From: Litoribaculum gwangyangense
Lineage (GTDB): Bacteria; Bacteroidota; Bacteroidia; Flavobacteriales; Flavobacteriaceae
Assembly (NCBI RefSeq): GCF_039543505.1
Contig: NZ_BAABJW010000005.1
Location: 186,001-250,000, forward strand
Direction of reading: 5' to 3'
DNA length: 64,000 nucleotides
Part shown: in pieces, positions 33,328-41,738 of the stretch
Layout: each line of letters opens with the position of its first letter
Position numbering within the stretch: position 1 is the first letter of the stretch
Position numbers and translations under genes: made by a program
The notes under the pieces: generated by a model
Database searches by the model: none
Seen by the model: only the letters and a program-made list of their open reading frames with translations
Told to the model about the DNA's origin: nothing

Positions 33328-34538
33328 ATTTTAATAGATTTTTGAGTTTTTAAATTTTTATTTAAACCAAATAATATCAAGGCGCAAATAGCTGCAATAC
33401 CCGTAATAATAAACCACGTGTTGTCGAATCCCAAATGTGCTGTCATTTGTAAACCTGCATTGTGTCCAAAAATGTGGGCGATTGAAAACGATATGGAATA
33501 TAACGCCATATACTCACCTTGATTTCCTTTTTTAGCACGTTCTACAGCAAAAGCGTTTGAAAAGGGAAAGGCTACCATTTCACCAAATGTCATTAACAAC
33601 ATACCAATTACCAAAACACCAGACCAATTCGTTAAATTTAATATAAACAAGCTTAAACCCGTTAATACAATACCATAAAACATTAAACCTAGTTTGGTGT
33701 ATTTTGTATTCTCAAGCCATTTAATTAAGGGCATTTCAAAGATAAAAATAAGAAAACCATTAAGTCCTAATAGAATGCCTATTTCAAGTTCACTTAAAAA
33801 ATGAACATCTTTGTAATAAATGGTAATGGTTGAAAAATATTGCAAAAATACAATACCAAATAGTGTCATGGCAACTAAAAATACTAAAAAAGCTTTATCA
33901 GAGTAAGCTGAAACGGGATTTTCATTTTTAACATCGTCTAAAACTTTTGCTTTTTTAGGATGCAATACATTTACCATAACTATGGTTGCCAAAATACAAG
34001 TGATGCCATCAACCCAAAACAATCCATCGTAACTCAAACCAGTAATGATGAGGCCACCAATGGCAGGACCTGCAGAAAACCCCAAGTTTATAGCAAGCCT
34101 TATTAAAGTTAACGACCGAATTTTGTTTTCAGGTTTGCTATAAGCATTTAGAGCCACAAACATAGCAGGCCTGAAAGAATCAGCAACCAACATCACTACA
34201 AAAATTCCAATACAAATAGAAACAAATGTGTGTAGAAACTGCAAGGCAATAAATAAAAATCCAGTTAGAAGTAAACTTCTAACCATAACTTTGTAATATC
34301 CTAGAGTATCGGTTAATTTCCCACCTAACCATGAGCCTGCTACAGACCCTAAGCCAAAAGCACTCATAACCCAACCCACATCACTTACAGAAAAACTCAA
34401 ATCCTCCTTTAGGTACAATGATAAAAAAGGAATGACCATGGTTCCTGCTCTGTTTATCAACGTTATTAAAGCAAGCCACCAGATTTCCTGTGATAGACCC
34501 TTAAAGGTATTTAAGTATTTTTTAAAAAGTGTTTTCAT
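33303..34538 (-). CDS. MFS transporter (MdtH-like exporter)
   Basis: The 411-residue protein has about 12 membrane helices. The MFS loop motif GSWLGGKLTDTLGYYKVM sits near residue 68, and RPAMFVALNAYSKPENKIRSLTLIR near residue 130 contains the second conserved region (key words RPA, NK, RSL). The overall pattern is that of MdtH/YitG drug exporters. It probably exports small molecules from the cytoplasm. It is first in an operon with the YpdA-like gene. The substrate is unknown. Confidence 0.85.
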   Translation of the reverse strand: MKTLFKKYLNTFKGLSQEIWWLALITLINRAGTMVIPFLSLYLKEDLSFSVSDVGWVMSAFGLGSVAGSWLGGKLTDTLGYYKVMVRSLLLTGFLFIALQFLHTFVSICIGIFVVMLVADSFRPAMFVALNAYSKPENKIRSLTLIRLAINLGFSAGPAIGGLIITGLSYDGLFWVDGITCILATIVMVNVLHPKKAKVLDDVKNENPVSAYSDKAFLVFLVAMTLFGIVFLQYFSTITIYYKDVHFLSELEIGILLGLNGFLIFIFEMPLIKWLENTKYTKLGLMFYGIVLTGLSLFILNLTNWSGVLVIGMLLMTFGEMVAFPFSNAFAVERAKKGNQGEYMALYSISFSIAHIFGHNAGLQMTAHLGFDNTWFIITGIAAICALILFGLNKNLKTQKSIKIWKTKKIS

Positions 34539-34594
34539 TAACCTAAGTTTAATCTTTTCTTATTAAAGCCGATTTTGATATCGACTAAAAACAG

Positions 34595-34620
34595 AAAGTC
34601 CGACTGTGAAGTCGGACTTT
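34595..34620. terminator. strong GC-rich hairpin between divergent genes
   Basis: AAAGTCCGAC and GTCGGACTTT form a perfect 10-bp stem with a 6-bp loop. It lies between the starts of the MFS gene (minus) and the DUF1684 gene (plus), where no terminator is expected, unless a minus-strand transcript comes from the 34620-34800 region. On the minus strand TTTCTGTTTTT follows the stem. Confidence 0.55.
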
Positions 34621-34775
34621 TACATATTGTAATATTTTAAAATCATATCACCACAACATATAACAAGCCCCACTCTTTCTATTTGCAGAGGTACATTGTT
34701 TCTGAAAAATTGTGACGTTACTACGCATGTTTTTATTTTTGTCAGTTCAAATCTATATAAAATAATTGGAAGTTG

Positions 34776-34783
34776 TATTTTTG
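34776..34783 (+). promoter_or_regulatory. putative -7 box of the DUF1684 gene
   Basis: TATTTTTG lies 17 bp before the ATG at 34801, which supports that start over the upstream frame opening at 34696. Confidence 0.45.
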
Positions 34784-34800
34784 AATTGAATTTTTTTAAA

Positions 34801-35403
34801 ATGAAGTACTTAGTTATATCATTACTGTTAATCACAGCATTTAGTTGTGCTCAAGAAAAAAGGCCCTTAGTAGGTGAAACCGAATTTCAAAGAAAACTTA
34901 ATGCAGAATATAAGGACGTTACTACATCGCCATTAAAAGACAAGGATAGAAAGACTTTTAAAGGGCTCGAATTTTTTAAGTTCGATTCTTCTTATGTTGT
35001 TAAAGCATATTTTACAAGAACGCCTGATGAAAAACCTTTTAAGATGAAAACAACTACAGATAGACTGCCTATTTATGTGAAATATGGTGAACTAACGTTT
35101 AGTTTAAAAAACGAAAAATTTAAGTTAAATATATACCAAAACCAAGATTTAATAAAAGAAGAAGGTTATGAAGATTCCTTGTTTCTTCCTTTTTTAGATG
35201 AAACCAATGGAATTGAAAGTTATGGAGGCGGGCGTTATATTGATTTAAGAATTCCTGAAGGCAAATTCCTTGAAATAGATTTTAATAAATCGTACAACCC
35301 ATATTGTGCTTATAATGATAAATATTCTTGCCCTATAGTTCCACGAATTAACTACTTAAAAACAAGAATTGAAGCTGGAGTAAAAGCTTTTCAAAAGCAT
35401 TAA
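34801..35403 (+). CDS. DUF1684 lipoprotein
   Basis: The ATG at 34801 gives 200 residues with a lipoprotein signal (LLLITAFSCAQ). The DUF1684 core follows: FKGLEFFKFDSSY, a beta-rich middle, then the conserved end GGGRYIDL and DFNKSYNPYCAYNDKYSCP. The frame is open upstream, but starting there would hide the signal peptide. The function of the family is unknown; it probably sits in a membrane facing the periplasm. Confidence 0.85.
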   Translation: MKYLVISLLLITAFSCAQEKRPLVGETEFQRKLNAEYKDVTTSPLKDKDRKTFKGLEFFKFDSSYVVKAYFTRTPDEKPFKMKTTTDRLPIYVKYGELTFSLKNEKFKLNIYQNQDLIKEEGYEDSLFLPFLDETNGIESYGGGRYIDLRIPEGKFLEIDFNKSYNPYCAYNDKYSCPIVPRINYLKTRIEAGVKAFQKH

Positions 35404-35435
35404 TTTTTATTGGAGGATTTTATAAACAATAAAAA

Positions 35436-35460
35436 AATACACAATTTTAATTTGTGGATT
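35436..35460. terminator. weak bidirectional hairpin
   Basis: AATACACAA pairs with TTGTGGATT with one mismatch, flanked by A and T runs, between two convergent genes. Confidence 0.45.
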
Positions 35461-35482
35461 TTCTATGTTGTTTGCACTGAAA

Positions 35483-36109
35483 TTAACCTTTCTTTTGTTT
35501 GTTAATTTCGTCCTGTAGCTGCCGTCTTACTTTTTGCTCACGTTCTAAAGCTGTTTTTCGGTGTTCTTCAAATTCTTCTTCTATTTCATCTAAAGCCTTT
35601 TTGGCATCACGAGTTATTGCATTACTATTTTTAAACTTATAAATAAAGAAAAGTAGCAAGGCCAGTGAACCTCCTATAATAGTCCACATAAGGACATTAT
35701 AACCCGTTTTACTCATTTGTATTCCAAATAATGACATACTATCTTTTTCTTGCTTGGTATTTTCCAATTCATTTTTAGTTTCCGAAAGATTTGCCTTTAA
35801 ATCGGTAATTTCTTTGATTTGAGCCTTTACAATCGCTTGGGTATCAGCTAAATCTTTATAAGCAGTCTTTAAGGAATCTATCGTATGAGCTCGTAAAGTA
35901 AGAAACATGTTAAGATTAACTGCCTCATACATTTGCCCATTAGTGCCTCTGAAATTACCAGATTTTCTTAATACATATTCAAATTGATTATCAATAGTAC
36001 CACTGTTTAATGATAGTTCCATGTCATCGGTTTGGTTAGTTTGAGAAAATAATGTTAGATTTAAAAGGCAAGTGAATACAATAATAATTACAAATTTGAT
36101 AGAATTCAT
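35483..36109 (-). CDS. membrane protein with periplasmic coiled coil, function unknown
   Basis: The 208-residue protein has a signal peptide (residues 1-22), a region of about 45 residues with RKSGNFRGTNGQMYEAVN, a coiled coil (about 75-125), one membrane helix (about 140-160, WTIIGGSLALLLFFIY) and a charged cytoplasmic coiled tail (DEIEEEFEEHRKTALEREQ). From memory, relatives are sometimes misnamed tRNA (guanine-N1)-methyltransferase in databases; nothing in the sequence supports such an activity. It is next to the GAPDH gene on the same strand, 140 bp downstream, with a terminator between them. Confidence 0.65.
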   Translation of the reverse strand: MNSIKFVIIIVFTCLLNLTLFSQTNQTDDMELSLNSGTIDNQFEYVLRKSGNFRGTNGQMYEAVNLNMFLTLRAHTIDSLKTAYKDLADTQAIVKAQIKEITDLKANLSETKNELENTKQEKDSMSLFGIQMSKTGYNVLMWTIIGGSLALLLFFIYKFKNSNAITRDAKKALDEIEEEFEEHRKTALEREQKVRRQLQDEINKQKKG

Positions 36110-36190
36110 TTTCAGATAGGATTTAATAGTTGTATTTGGTTTACTAATTTAAAAAATAATGTTTACTATACTATTATAAAGTAATTAAAA

Positions 36191-36209
36191 AGCCTCATAA
36201 AATGAGGCT
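36191..36209 (-). terminator. terminator of the GAPDH gene
   Basis: AGCCTCAT pairs with ATGAGGCT around a 3-bp loop; on the minus strand TTTT follows the stem. Confidence 0.7.
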
Positions 36210-36249
36210 AATTTATATACGATTGAATTTTTAATTTAGATGTTTTAAG

Positions 36250-37698
36250 TTAATAGTAGGTATAACGTCTAACTTTAGCTATATATTTCGCGAGTCTTAT
36301 TACTTGGTGGCTATATCCATATTCGTTATCATACCATATGTATAAAATGATATTCTTTCCATCTTTTCTGACTATTGTAGCTTTGCTATCATAAATAGAG
36401 GGAGCCGAACTTCCAACGATATCTGATGAAACTAGCTCATCGCTTAATTCATATTTTATTTGTTCTACTAAATTACCCTCTAAAGCGTATTTCTTTAAAA
36501 TGGTATTAACGCCCTCAAGTGAGGTTTTCGTTTTCAATTCCAAATTAAGGATGGCCAATGAGCCATTGGGCACAGGAACACGAATAGCGTTGGAAGTAAG
36601 TTTACCCTCTAAACTTGGCAGTGCCTTTGCAACAGCACTTCCGGCACCAGTTTCTGTAATCACCATATTTAAACCTGCGGCTCTTCCTCGACGGTACTTA
36701 CTGTGGAAATTATCAACTAAATTTTGATCATTTGTGTAAGCGTGTATCGTTTCTAAATGGCCACTCTTTATTCCGAAAGAATCTTCAATAGCTTTCAAAA
36801 CAGGCGTGATGGCATTAGTTGTACAGGATGCTGCCGAAAAAATATCTATTTGGTCTGGATTGTTTTCTAAATGATTTACTCCATAAACTATATTTGGTAT
36901 CCCTTTTCCGGGTGCTGTAAGTAAAACTTTGTCAACTCCTTTAGCCTTTAAATGTCTACCCAAGGATTCGGCGTCTCTAAAAGCTCCCGTGTTGTCAATT
37001 ACTAAAGCATTATTGATGTTGAATTTTGTATAATCTATATCTTCAGGAGCATTAGACGAGATAATATTAACTGTAGTTCCATTGATGATTAAAGCACTAT
37101 TTTTAGCATCTACAGAAACAGTCCCAGGAAAATCGCCATGCACAGAGTCGTTTCTTAGCAAATAAGCTCTTTTTTCAAGTATTTTCTCATCAATATTTCC
37201 CCTAGTAACAATGGCTCTTAAGCGCAACTGACTTCCCTTACCAGTTCTTGCCACAAGTTCACGAGCTACTAATCGACCTATTCTCCCAAAGCCATAAAGC
37301 ACCACATCTTTTGGTTTTATATTACCATTTTTACTGGCATCTTTTAGCTTTGATGATACAAAAGCAGTAGCATTTCCGTGCTTATTGTCTATTAAATGAT
37401 ACTCGTAAGTTAGTTTGCCAATATCTAATTTTGCTGGTGGAATGTTTAGAGTTTTAATAGCCTGTGCAATTTCAACGGAATCAAAAATGGAGATGGGTTT
37501 TTGAACAAATTTACCGGCATACTCATGTAGATTTAAAATCTGGCTAACGTTCCTGTCTATAAGTTGGTTTCTAAAAAGAACTAATTCTATTGATTTGTCA
37601 TACCACAAATCGCTTACAATTTTAATAAATTCTACAGTTGCCTTTCTTCGATCAGCTTGAAAGGCTAATTCGTTTTCATAAGTTTTGGTAAAACTCAT
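36250..37698 (-). CDS. glyceraldehyde-3-phosphate dehydrogenase, long form
   Basis: The 482-residue protein is longer than the usual 335. The GAPDH core starts near residue 130 with VVLYGFGRIGRLVARE and carries the catalytic Cys near residue 291 in SAASCTTNAITP. The first 125 residues are a helical extension with no motif I recognise. It oxidises glyceraldehyde 3-phosphate with NAD(P). This long type is found in Bacteroidota and some proteobacteria next to a standard GAPDH and may serve gluconeogenesis; that role is inference. Monocistronic. Confidence 0.9.
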   Translation of the reverse strand: MSFTKTYENELAFQADRRKATVEFIKIVSDLWYDKSIELVLFRNQLIDRNVSQILNLHEYAGKFVQKPISIFDSVEIAQAIKTLNIPPAKLDIGKLTYEYHLIDNKHGNATAFVSSKLKDASKNGNIKPKDVVLYGFGRIGRLVARELVARTGKGSQLRLRAIVTRGNIDEKILEKRAYLLRNDSVHGDFPGTVSVDAKNSALIINGTTVNIISSNAPEDIDYTKFNINNALVIDNTGAFRDAESLGRHLKAKGVDKVLLTAPGKGIPNIVYGVNHLENNPDQIDIFSAASCTTNAITPVLKAIEDSFGIKSGHLETIHAYTNDQNLVDNFHSKYRRGRAAGLNMVITETGAGSAVAKALPSLEGKLTSNAIRVPVPNGSLAILNLELKTKTSLEGVNTILKKYALEGNLVEQIKYELSDELVSSDIVGSSAPSIYDSKATIVRKDGKNIILYIWYDNEYGYSHQVIRLAKYIAKVRRYTYY

Positions 37699-37733
37699 AG
37701 TTTAAATAATTTAGTTTTGTTGAAAATTTTTCG

Positions 37734-37741
37734 CAAAAATA
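37734..37741 (-). promoter_or_regulatory. putative -7 box of the GAPDH gene
   Basis: The minus strand reads TATTTTTG, 36 bp before the ATG at 37698. Confidence 0.4.
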
Positions 37742-37782
37742 CCACAATTCAAACGTTTTCGTAAGCGGATCATCAAAAAAAA

Positions 37783-37819
37783 ATAGCCCTTCAAAAACAA
37801 TTTCTTTTTGAAGGGCTAT
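37783..37819. terminator. hairpin terminator of the HtrA gene
   Basis: ATAGCCCTTCAAAAA pairs with TTTTTGAAGGGCTAT around a 7-bp loop, followed on the minus strand by a T run. Confidence 0.85.
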
Positions 37820-37837
37820 GAGGACAAAAGAATTTAA

Positions 37838-39247
37838 CTATCTAAAATTGTATCGTTCCTTTTCACCGTTAGAGTTAATAAGTTCAATTCTTAAAGGTTC
37901 ATAAGGTGATCTGTTTTTTATGGCTTCTTGAGCATCATCAACGGAATTTATTTTAGTATCGTTGATGGCTGTAATTATGGAGCCTTCTTTTACGTTATTT
38001 TTTGTCCAGTATGATTCATATTCATTGTCTAACTCAATAATTTTAACACCATTAGAAGCATTTAATTTTTTCAAATCTTCTTTTTTAGCATTTTTTATAC
38101 GACCTACTAGAGGAAGGGAGTAGGTTTCATTTCTGGTTAATGTAACGGGTACCGTTTTTAATTTACCGTTTTTTAAAAGAGTTAAGTTTACGATATCTCC
38201 TGCCCGTTTTGCGCTGATATGTCCCGTTAAGTCTGCAAATTTTGAAATTTTGATATTATCAATTTCTTTGATAATATCCCCTTTTTCTATACCAGCTTTT
38301 TCAGCGCCAGAATCTTCAATGACTTCCCCAACATAAATTCCTTCAGTATCATTAACTCCTAATTCATCTGTAACCGAACTGCTTAATGAAACCCCACTGA
38401 TACCAAGTATGCCGTTTTGCACATTCCCATATTCCATGATGTCTTCAATAACTCTTCTTGCGATATTGCTCGGTACAGCAAACGAATAGCCTATGTAAGA
38501 ACCCGTTTGTGATGAAATAGCTGTGTTAATACCAATTAATTCCCCATTAGTGTTTACAAGTGCACCACCTGAGTTACCTGGATTTACGGCAGCATCAGTT
38601 TGTATAAAAGATTGTGTGTATTTGCCTGTTGGGTCTAAATTTCTAGATTTAGCGCTAATAATTCCCGCAGTTACTGTTGATGTTAAATTAAAAGGGTTAC
38701 CAACTGCCAACACCCATTCACCAATTTTTGCATTATCTGAATTTGCGAAAGTGACATAAGGTAAGTCTTCATCGGCGTTAATTTTTAAAAGTGCAATATC
38801 GGTTTTTGGGTCAGAACCCACAATTTCCGCCTTGTAAGTTTTGTTGTTATTTAAAGTAACTGATAACTCATCAGAATTGTTAATCACATGATTATTGGTA
38901 ATAATGTACCCATCCGCATTAATAATGACTCCAGAACCCGTACCCATTTGTGCACGTTGTGGACTTCTACCCAAAAACAAATCTTGAAAGGTCATTTGTC
39001 CAGAACTGATAGTAACATTTTTAACATGTACCACTGCATTTACAGTATTTTCCGCTGCAATGGTAAAGTCCGGAGTTTCTGTTGTGTTAAATAAAGTACT
39101 TACATTACTTGTGGGTAAAAATGTTGGATTTTTATCTGTTGTGGTTAACACAACTTGTTTTTCTTCTTCTAAAAAAAGTTTGTAGGTTCCTAGGGTAAAA
39201 ATACCTCCCAATGCTGAAACCAATACTAATGTTAAAATTTTCTTCAT
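37838..39247 (-). CDS. HtrA/Deg-family periplasmic serine protease with PDZ domains
   Basis: From the ATG at 39247 the protein has 469 residues. After a membrane anchor or signal (KKILTLVLVSALGGIFTLG) comes a trypsin-like domain with the triad His in ITNNHVI, Asp in KTDIALL and Ser in NPGNSGGAL, then a PDZ domain (about 280-370, GDIIKEIDNIKISKF) and a degenerate second PDZ to the end. It degrades or refolds damaged proteins in the periplasm. The frame opens at a TTG four codons earlier; ATG is preferred. Single-gene unit with its own terminator. Confidence 0.94.
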   Translation of the reverse strand: MKKILTLVLVSALGGIFTLGTYKLFLEEEKQVVLTTTDKNPTFLPTSNVSTLFNTTETPDFTIAAENTVNAVVHVKNVTISSGQMTFQDLFLGRSPQRAQMGTGSGVIINADGYIITNNHVINNSDELSVTLNNNKTYKAEIVGSDPKTDIALLKINADEDLPYVTFANSDNAKIGEWVLAVGNPFNLTSTVTAGIISAKSRNLDPTGKYTQSFIQTDAAVNPGNSGGALVNTNGELIGINTAISSQTGSYIGYSFAVPSNIARRVIEDIMEYGNVQNGILGISGVSLSSSVTDELGVNDTEGIYVGEVIEDSGAEKAGIEKGDIIKEIDNIKISKFADLTGHISAKRAGDIVNLTLLKNGKLKTVPVTLTRNETYSLPLVGRIKNAKKEDLKKLNASNGVKIIELDNEYESYWTKNNVKEGSIITAINDTKINSVDDAQEAIKNRSPYEPLRIELINSNGEKERYNFR

Positions 39248-39382
39248 AATTTTTTCCAATTTTAAATTATAATGATAACGATTAAAATTAAATATTTATT
39301 GAATTTCAAATCTCCTTTTAACGGTTTTTAACTTCAATTTTAACGACTATTTAACACACACAAAAAAACGGTTTAATATTTA

Positions 39383-39390
39383 TATATTTG
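39383..39390 (+). promoter_or_regulatory. putative -7 box of dapF, very close to the start codon
   Basis: TATATTTG ends 9 bp before the ATG at 39400, so transcription would begin within a few bases of the start codon. Confidence 0.5.
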
Positions 39391-39399
39391 TGCTTAGTT

Positions 39400-40173
39400 A
39401 TGTTACAAACTTTTTACAAATATCAAGGAACAGGAAACGATTTTGTGATGATTGATAATCGTCAACAAACTTTCGACAAAAATAATACCAAATACATTTC
39501 ATTTTTATGCGACAGACGTTTTGGCATAGGGGCTGACGGACTTATTTTACTTGAAAATCATCCAGATTTAGATTTTAAAATGGTGTATTACAACGCTGAC
39601 GGTAGGGAAAGTACTATGTGCGGAAACGGAGGCAGATGTTTGGTGGCTTTTGCCCAACATTTAGGTGTTATAGATAATAAAGCGGTTTTTGAAGCAATTG
39701 ATGGAGTACATCACGCCTCTATTGATAGTAATATGGTAAAACTTCAAATGCAAGATGTACCGGTAATTGAGAAACATCAAAACCATGTTTTTTTAAATAC
39801 GGGATCTCCGCATCACGTTCAATTTGAAGAAGCCATTGATAATTTCGATATTAAAAATAAAGGAGCATCTATCAGATATGGGGAACCTTACAACGAAGCT
39901 GGCAGTAATGTGAATTTTGTAAAAAAAATATCAGAGACCACTTTTAGAGTTAGGACCTACGAGCGTGGTGTGGAAGATGAAACTTTGTCATGTGGTACGG
40001 GCGTTACAGCGGTCGCTTTAGCAATGCACTACATAGGTGAAACAGAAAAAAATAATATTACGATTCATGCCGAAGGAGGTGAATTACAAGTCACTTTTGA
40101 TGTTGAAAACGGTTTGTATAAAAACGTTTGGCTTGTTGGTTCAGCAAAATTTGTTTTTAAAGGCGAGATATGA
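39400..40173 (+). CDS. dapF: diaminopimelate epimerase
   Basis: The 257-residue protein has both catalytic Cys residues of the family, in MCGNGGRCLVAFA (near residue 75) and LSCGTGVTAVALA (near residue 200), and the start YQGTGNDFVMIDN. It interconverts LL- and meso-diaminopimelate for lysine and peptidoglycan. The frame opens at a TTG at 39388 that lies inside the -7 box, so the ATG at 39400 is the start. It heads an operon with tightly packed GNAT, mltG and DUF2279 genes. Confidence 0.95.
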   Translation: MLQTFYKYQGTGNDFVMIDNRQQTFDKNNTKYISFLCDRRFGIGADGLILLENHPDLDFKMVYYNADGRESTMCGNGGRCLVAFAQHLGVIDNKAVFEAIDGVHHASIDSNMVKLQMQDVPVIEKHQNHVFLNTGSPHHVQFEEAIDNFDIKNKGASIRYGEPYNEAGSNVNFVKKISETTFRVRTYERGVEDETLSCGTGVTAVALAMHYIGETEKNNITIHAEGGELQVTFDVENGLYKNVWLVGSAKFVFKGEI

Positions 40174-40694
40174 CTACCCTAAAAGGAGAACATATTTATT
40201 TACGGGCTTTGGAGCCAGAAGATTTGGAATTTGTTCATAATATCGAAAACGATGAAAATATTTGGGAACTAAGTAATACCCAAACACCATATTCTAAATT
40301 TCTGATAAAGAATTATATTGAAAATGCCCACAAAGATATTTTTGAGGTCAAACAATTACGTTTGGTAATTTCAAGTTATGAGGATGTTACGTTGGGAATG
40401 ATAGATTTATTTGATTTTGATTTTAAAAACAAAAGGGCAGGAGTGGGTATTTTAGTAAAAGAACCCAATGATAGATTAAAAGGTTATGGTAAAGAAGCAT
40501 TGAAATTATTAATCAATTACAGCTTTAAGCATTTGGGTTTACATCAATTATATTGCAATATTTCGGAAAACAACGATCCTAGTATAAAACTTTTCACCAA
40601 TCAAGGTTTTGAAAGAATAGGATTAAAACGGGATTGGAACTTCGTTGATGGTTCTTATAAAAATGAATATATATTTCAGTTAATCAATAATTAA
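40170..40694 (+). CDS. GNAT-family N-acetyltransferase (RimJ/SpeG type)
   Basis: The 174-residue protein starts LKGEHIYLRALEPEDLEFV and has the acetyl-CoA loop NDRLKGYGKEAL near residue 106 and the later FTNQGFERIG, typical of the RimJ/RimL and SpeG branch. The substrate is unknown; protein N-termini, polyamines and antibiotics are the usual candidates. It overlaps dapF by ATGA and abuts mltG. Confidence 0.87.
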   Translation: MTTLKGEHIYLRALEPEDLEFVHNIENDENIWELSNTQTPYSKFLIKNYIENAHKDIFEVKQLRLVISSYEDVTLGMIDLFDFDFKNKRAGVGILVKEPNDRLKGYGKEALKLLINYSFKHLGLHQLYCNISENNDPSIKLFTNQGFERIGLKRDWNFVDGSYKNEYIFQLINN

Positions 40695-41738
40695 ATGTAC
40701 ATCAAAAAAATACTCATAGCTATAGTTTTAATAGGATTGGTAGTAGCCGCTTTTTTTGCCAATTTTGTATACAAAGCTATGCTAAAACCCAATACGAATT
40801 TTAATAACGAGGTAGCTTATGTGTTTATTCCAACCAATGCTTCTTATGCTGAGGTAAGAAATCAATTAGAGCCGTTGTTAGATGATATAGATTCTTTTGA
40901 CGTTTTAGCTGAACGTAAAAAGTATACCACAAATATCAAAGCAGGAAGGTATCAAATAAAAAAGGGTATGAGTAATAACGATATTATTAACTCTATTCGA
41001 AGTAATAATTTACCCATAAAATTATCATTCAACAATCAAGAAACCTTAGAAAAATTAGCAGGCAGGGTTGCCAACCAAATTGAAGCGGATAGCCTATCTC
41101 TAATAATTGCCATGAAGGATGATGCTTTTTTAAAAGAAAACAAGTTTAAAGATCAAACGGCTTTAGGAATGTATTTACCCAATAGCTATGAGTTTTTCTG
41201 GAACACCTCGGCGGAAGATTTTAGAAGTAGAATGCTAAAGGAATACAATCGATTTTGGACTCAAGACAGATTACAAAAAGCTCAAGACATAGGCTTGTCC
41301 CAAGATCAAGTTATTGCATTAGCATCCATAGTATATGAAGAATCAAAACAAGCTAATGAACAACCCAGAATAGCTGGTGTTTATATGAATCGACTAAGAA
41401 TTGGTATGCCACTTCAAGCAGACCCTACTTTAAAATTTGCTGCATATAAACTTCCTGAATATAAAAACACGGTTATAAAGCGTGTTTTAAATGTTCATAA
41501 AGAAATAGATTCACCATACAACACGTATAAGAATTTAGGATTACCACCGGGACTTATTGCGATGCCCGATATTTCAGCCATAGATGCTGTGTTGAACTAC
41601 GAAAAGCACCAATATTTATATTTTGCTGCCGATGCCAACCGTTTTGGTTTCCATAAATTTGCTAAAACACTTACACAGCATAATATAAATGCTCGGGAAT
41701 ACCAACGTTATTTATCCGCACAAGGTATCAATAGGTAG
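40695..41738 (+). CDS. mltG: endolytic murein transglycosylase
   Basis: The 347-residue protein has one N-terminal membrane helix (ILIAIVLIGLVVAAFFANFV), a LysM-like part and the YceG core with ALASIVYEESKQ carrying the catalytic Glu near residue 217, VYMNRLRIGMPLQADPT and NTYKNLGLPPGLI. It cuts growing glycan strands in the periplasm. It starts directly after the GNAT gene and overlaps the next start by one base. Confidence 0.95.
   Translation: MYIKKILIAIVLIGLVVAAFFANFVYKAMLKPNTNFNNEVAYVFIPTNASYAEVRNQLEPLLDDIDSFDVLAERKKYTTNIKAGRYQIKKGMSNNDIINSIRSNNLPIKLSFNNQETLEKLAGRVANQIEADSLSLIIAMKDDAFLKENKFKDQTALGMYLPNSYEFFWNTSAEDFRSRMLKEYNRFWTQDRLQKAQDIGLSQDQVIALASIVYEESKQANEQPRIAGVYMNRLRIGMPLQADPTLKFAAYKLPEYKNTVIKRVLNVHKEIDSPYNTYKNLGLPPGLIAMPDISAIDAVLNYEKHQYLYFAADANRFGFHKFAKTLTQHNINAREYQRYLSAQGINR

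Noticed and set aside
34620..34835. 71-codon minus-strand frame between the MFS and DUF1684 genes
   Set aside because: Its start overlaps the signal peptide of the DUF1684 gene on the other strand and no family pattern is seen; only its far end remains of interest as a possible RNA.
35483..36109. tRNA (guanine-N1)-methyltransferase
   Set aside because: The protein has a signal peptide, coiled coil and one membrane helix and no SAM-binding or SPOUT-knot features, so that database label is not supported.
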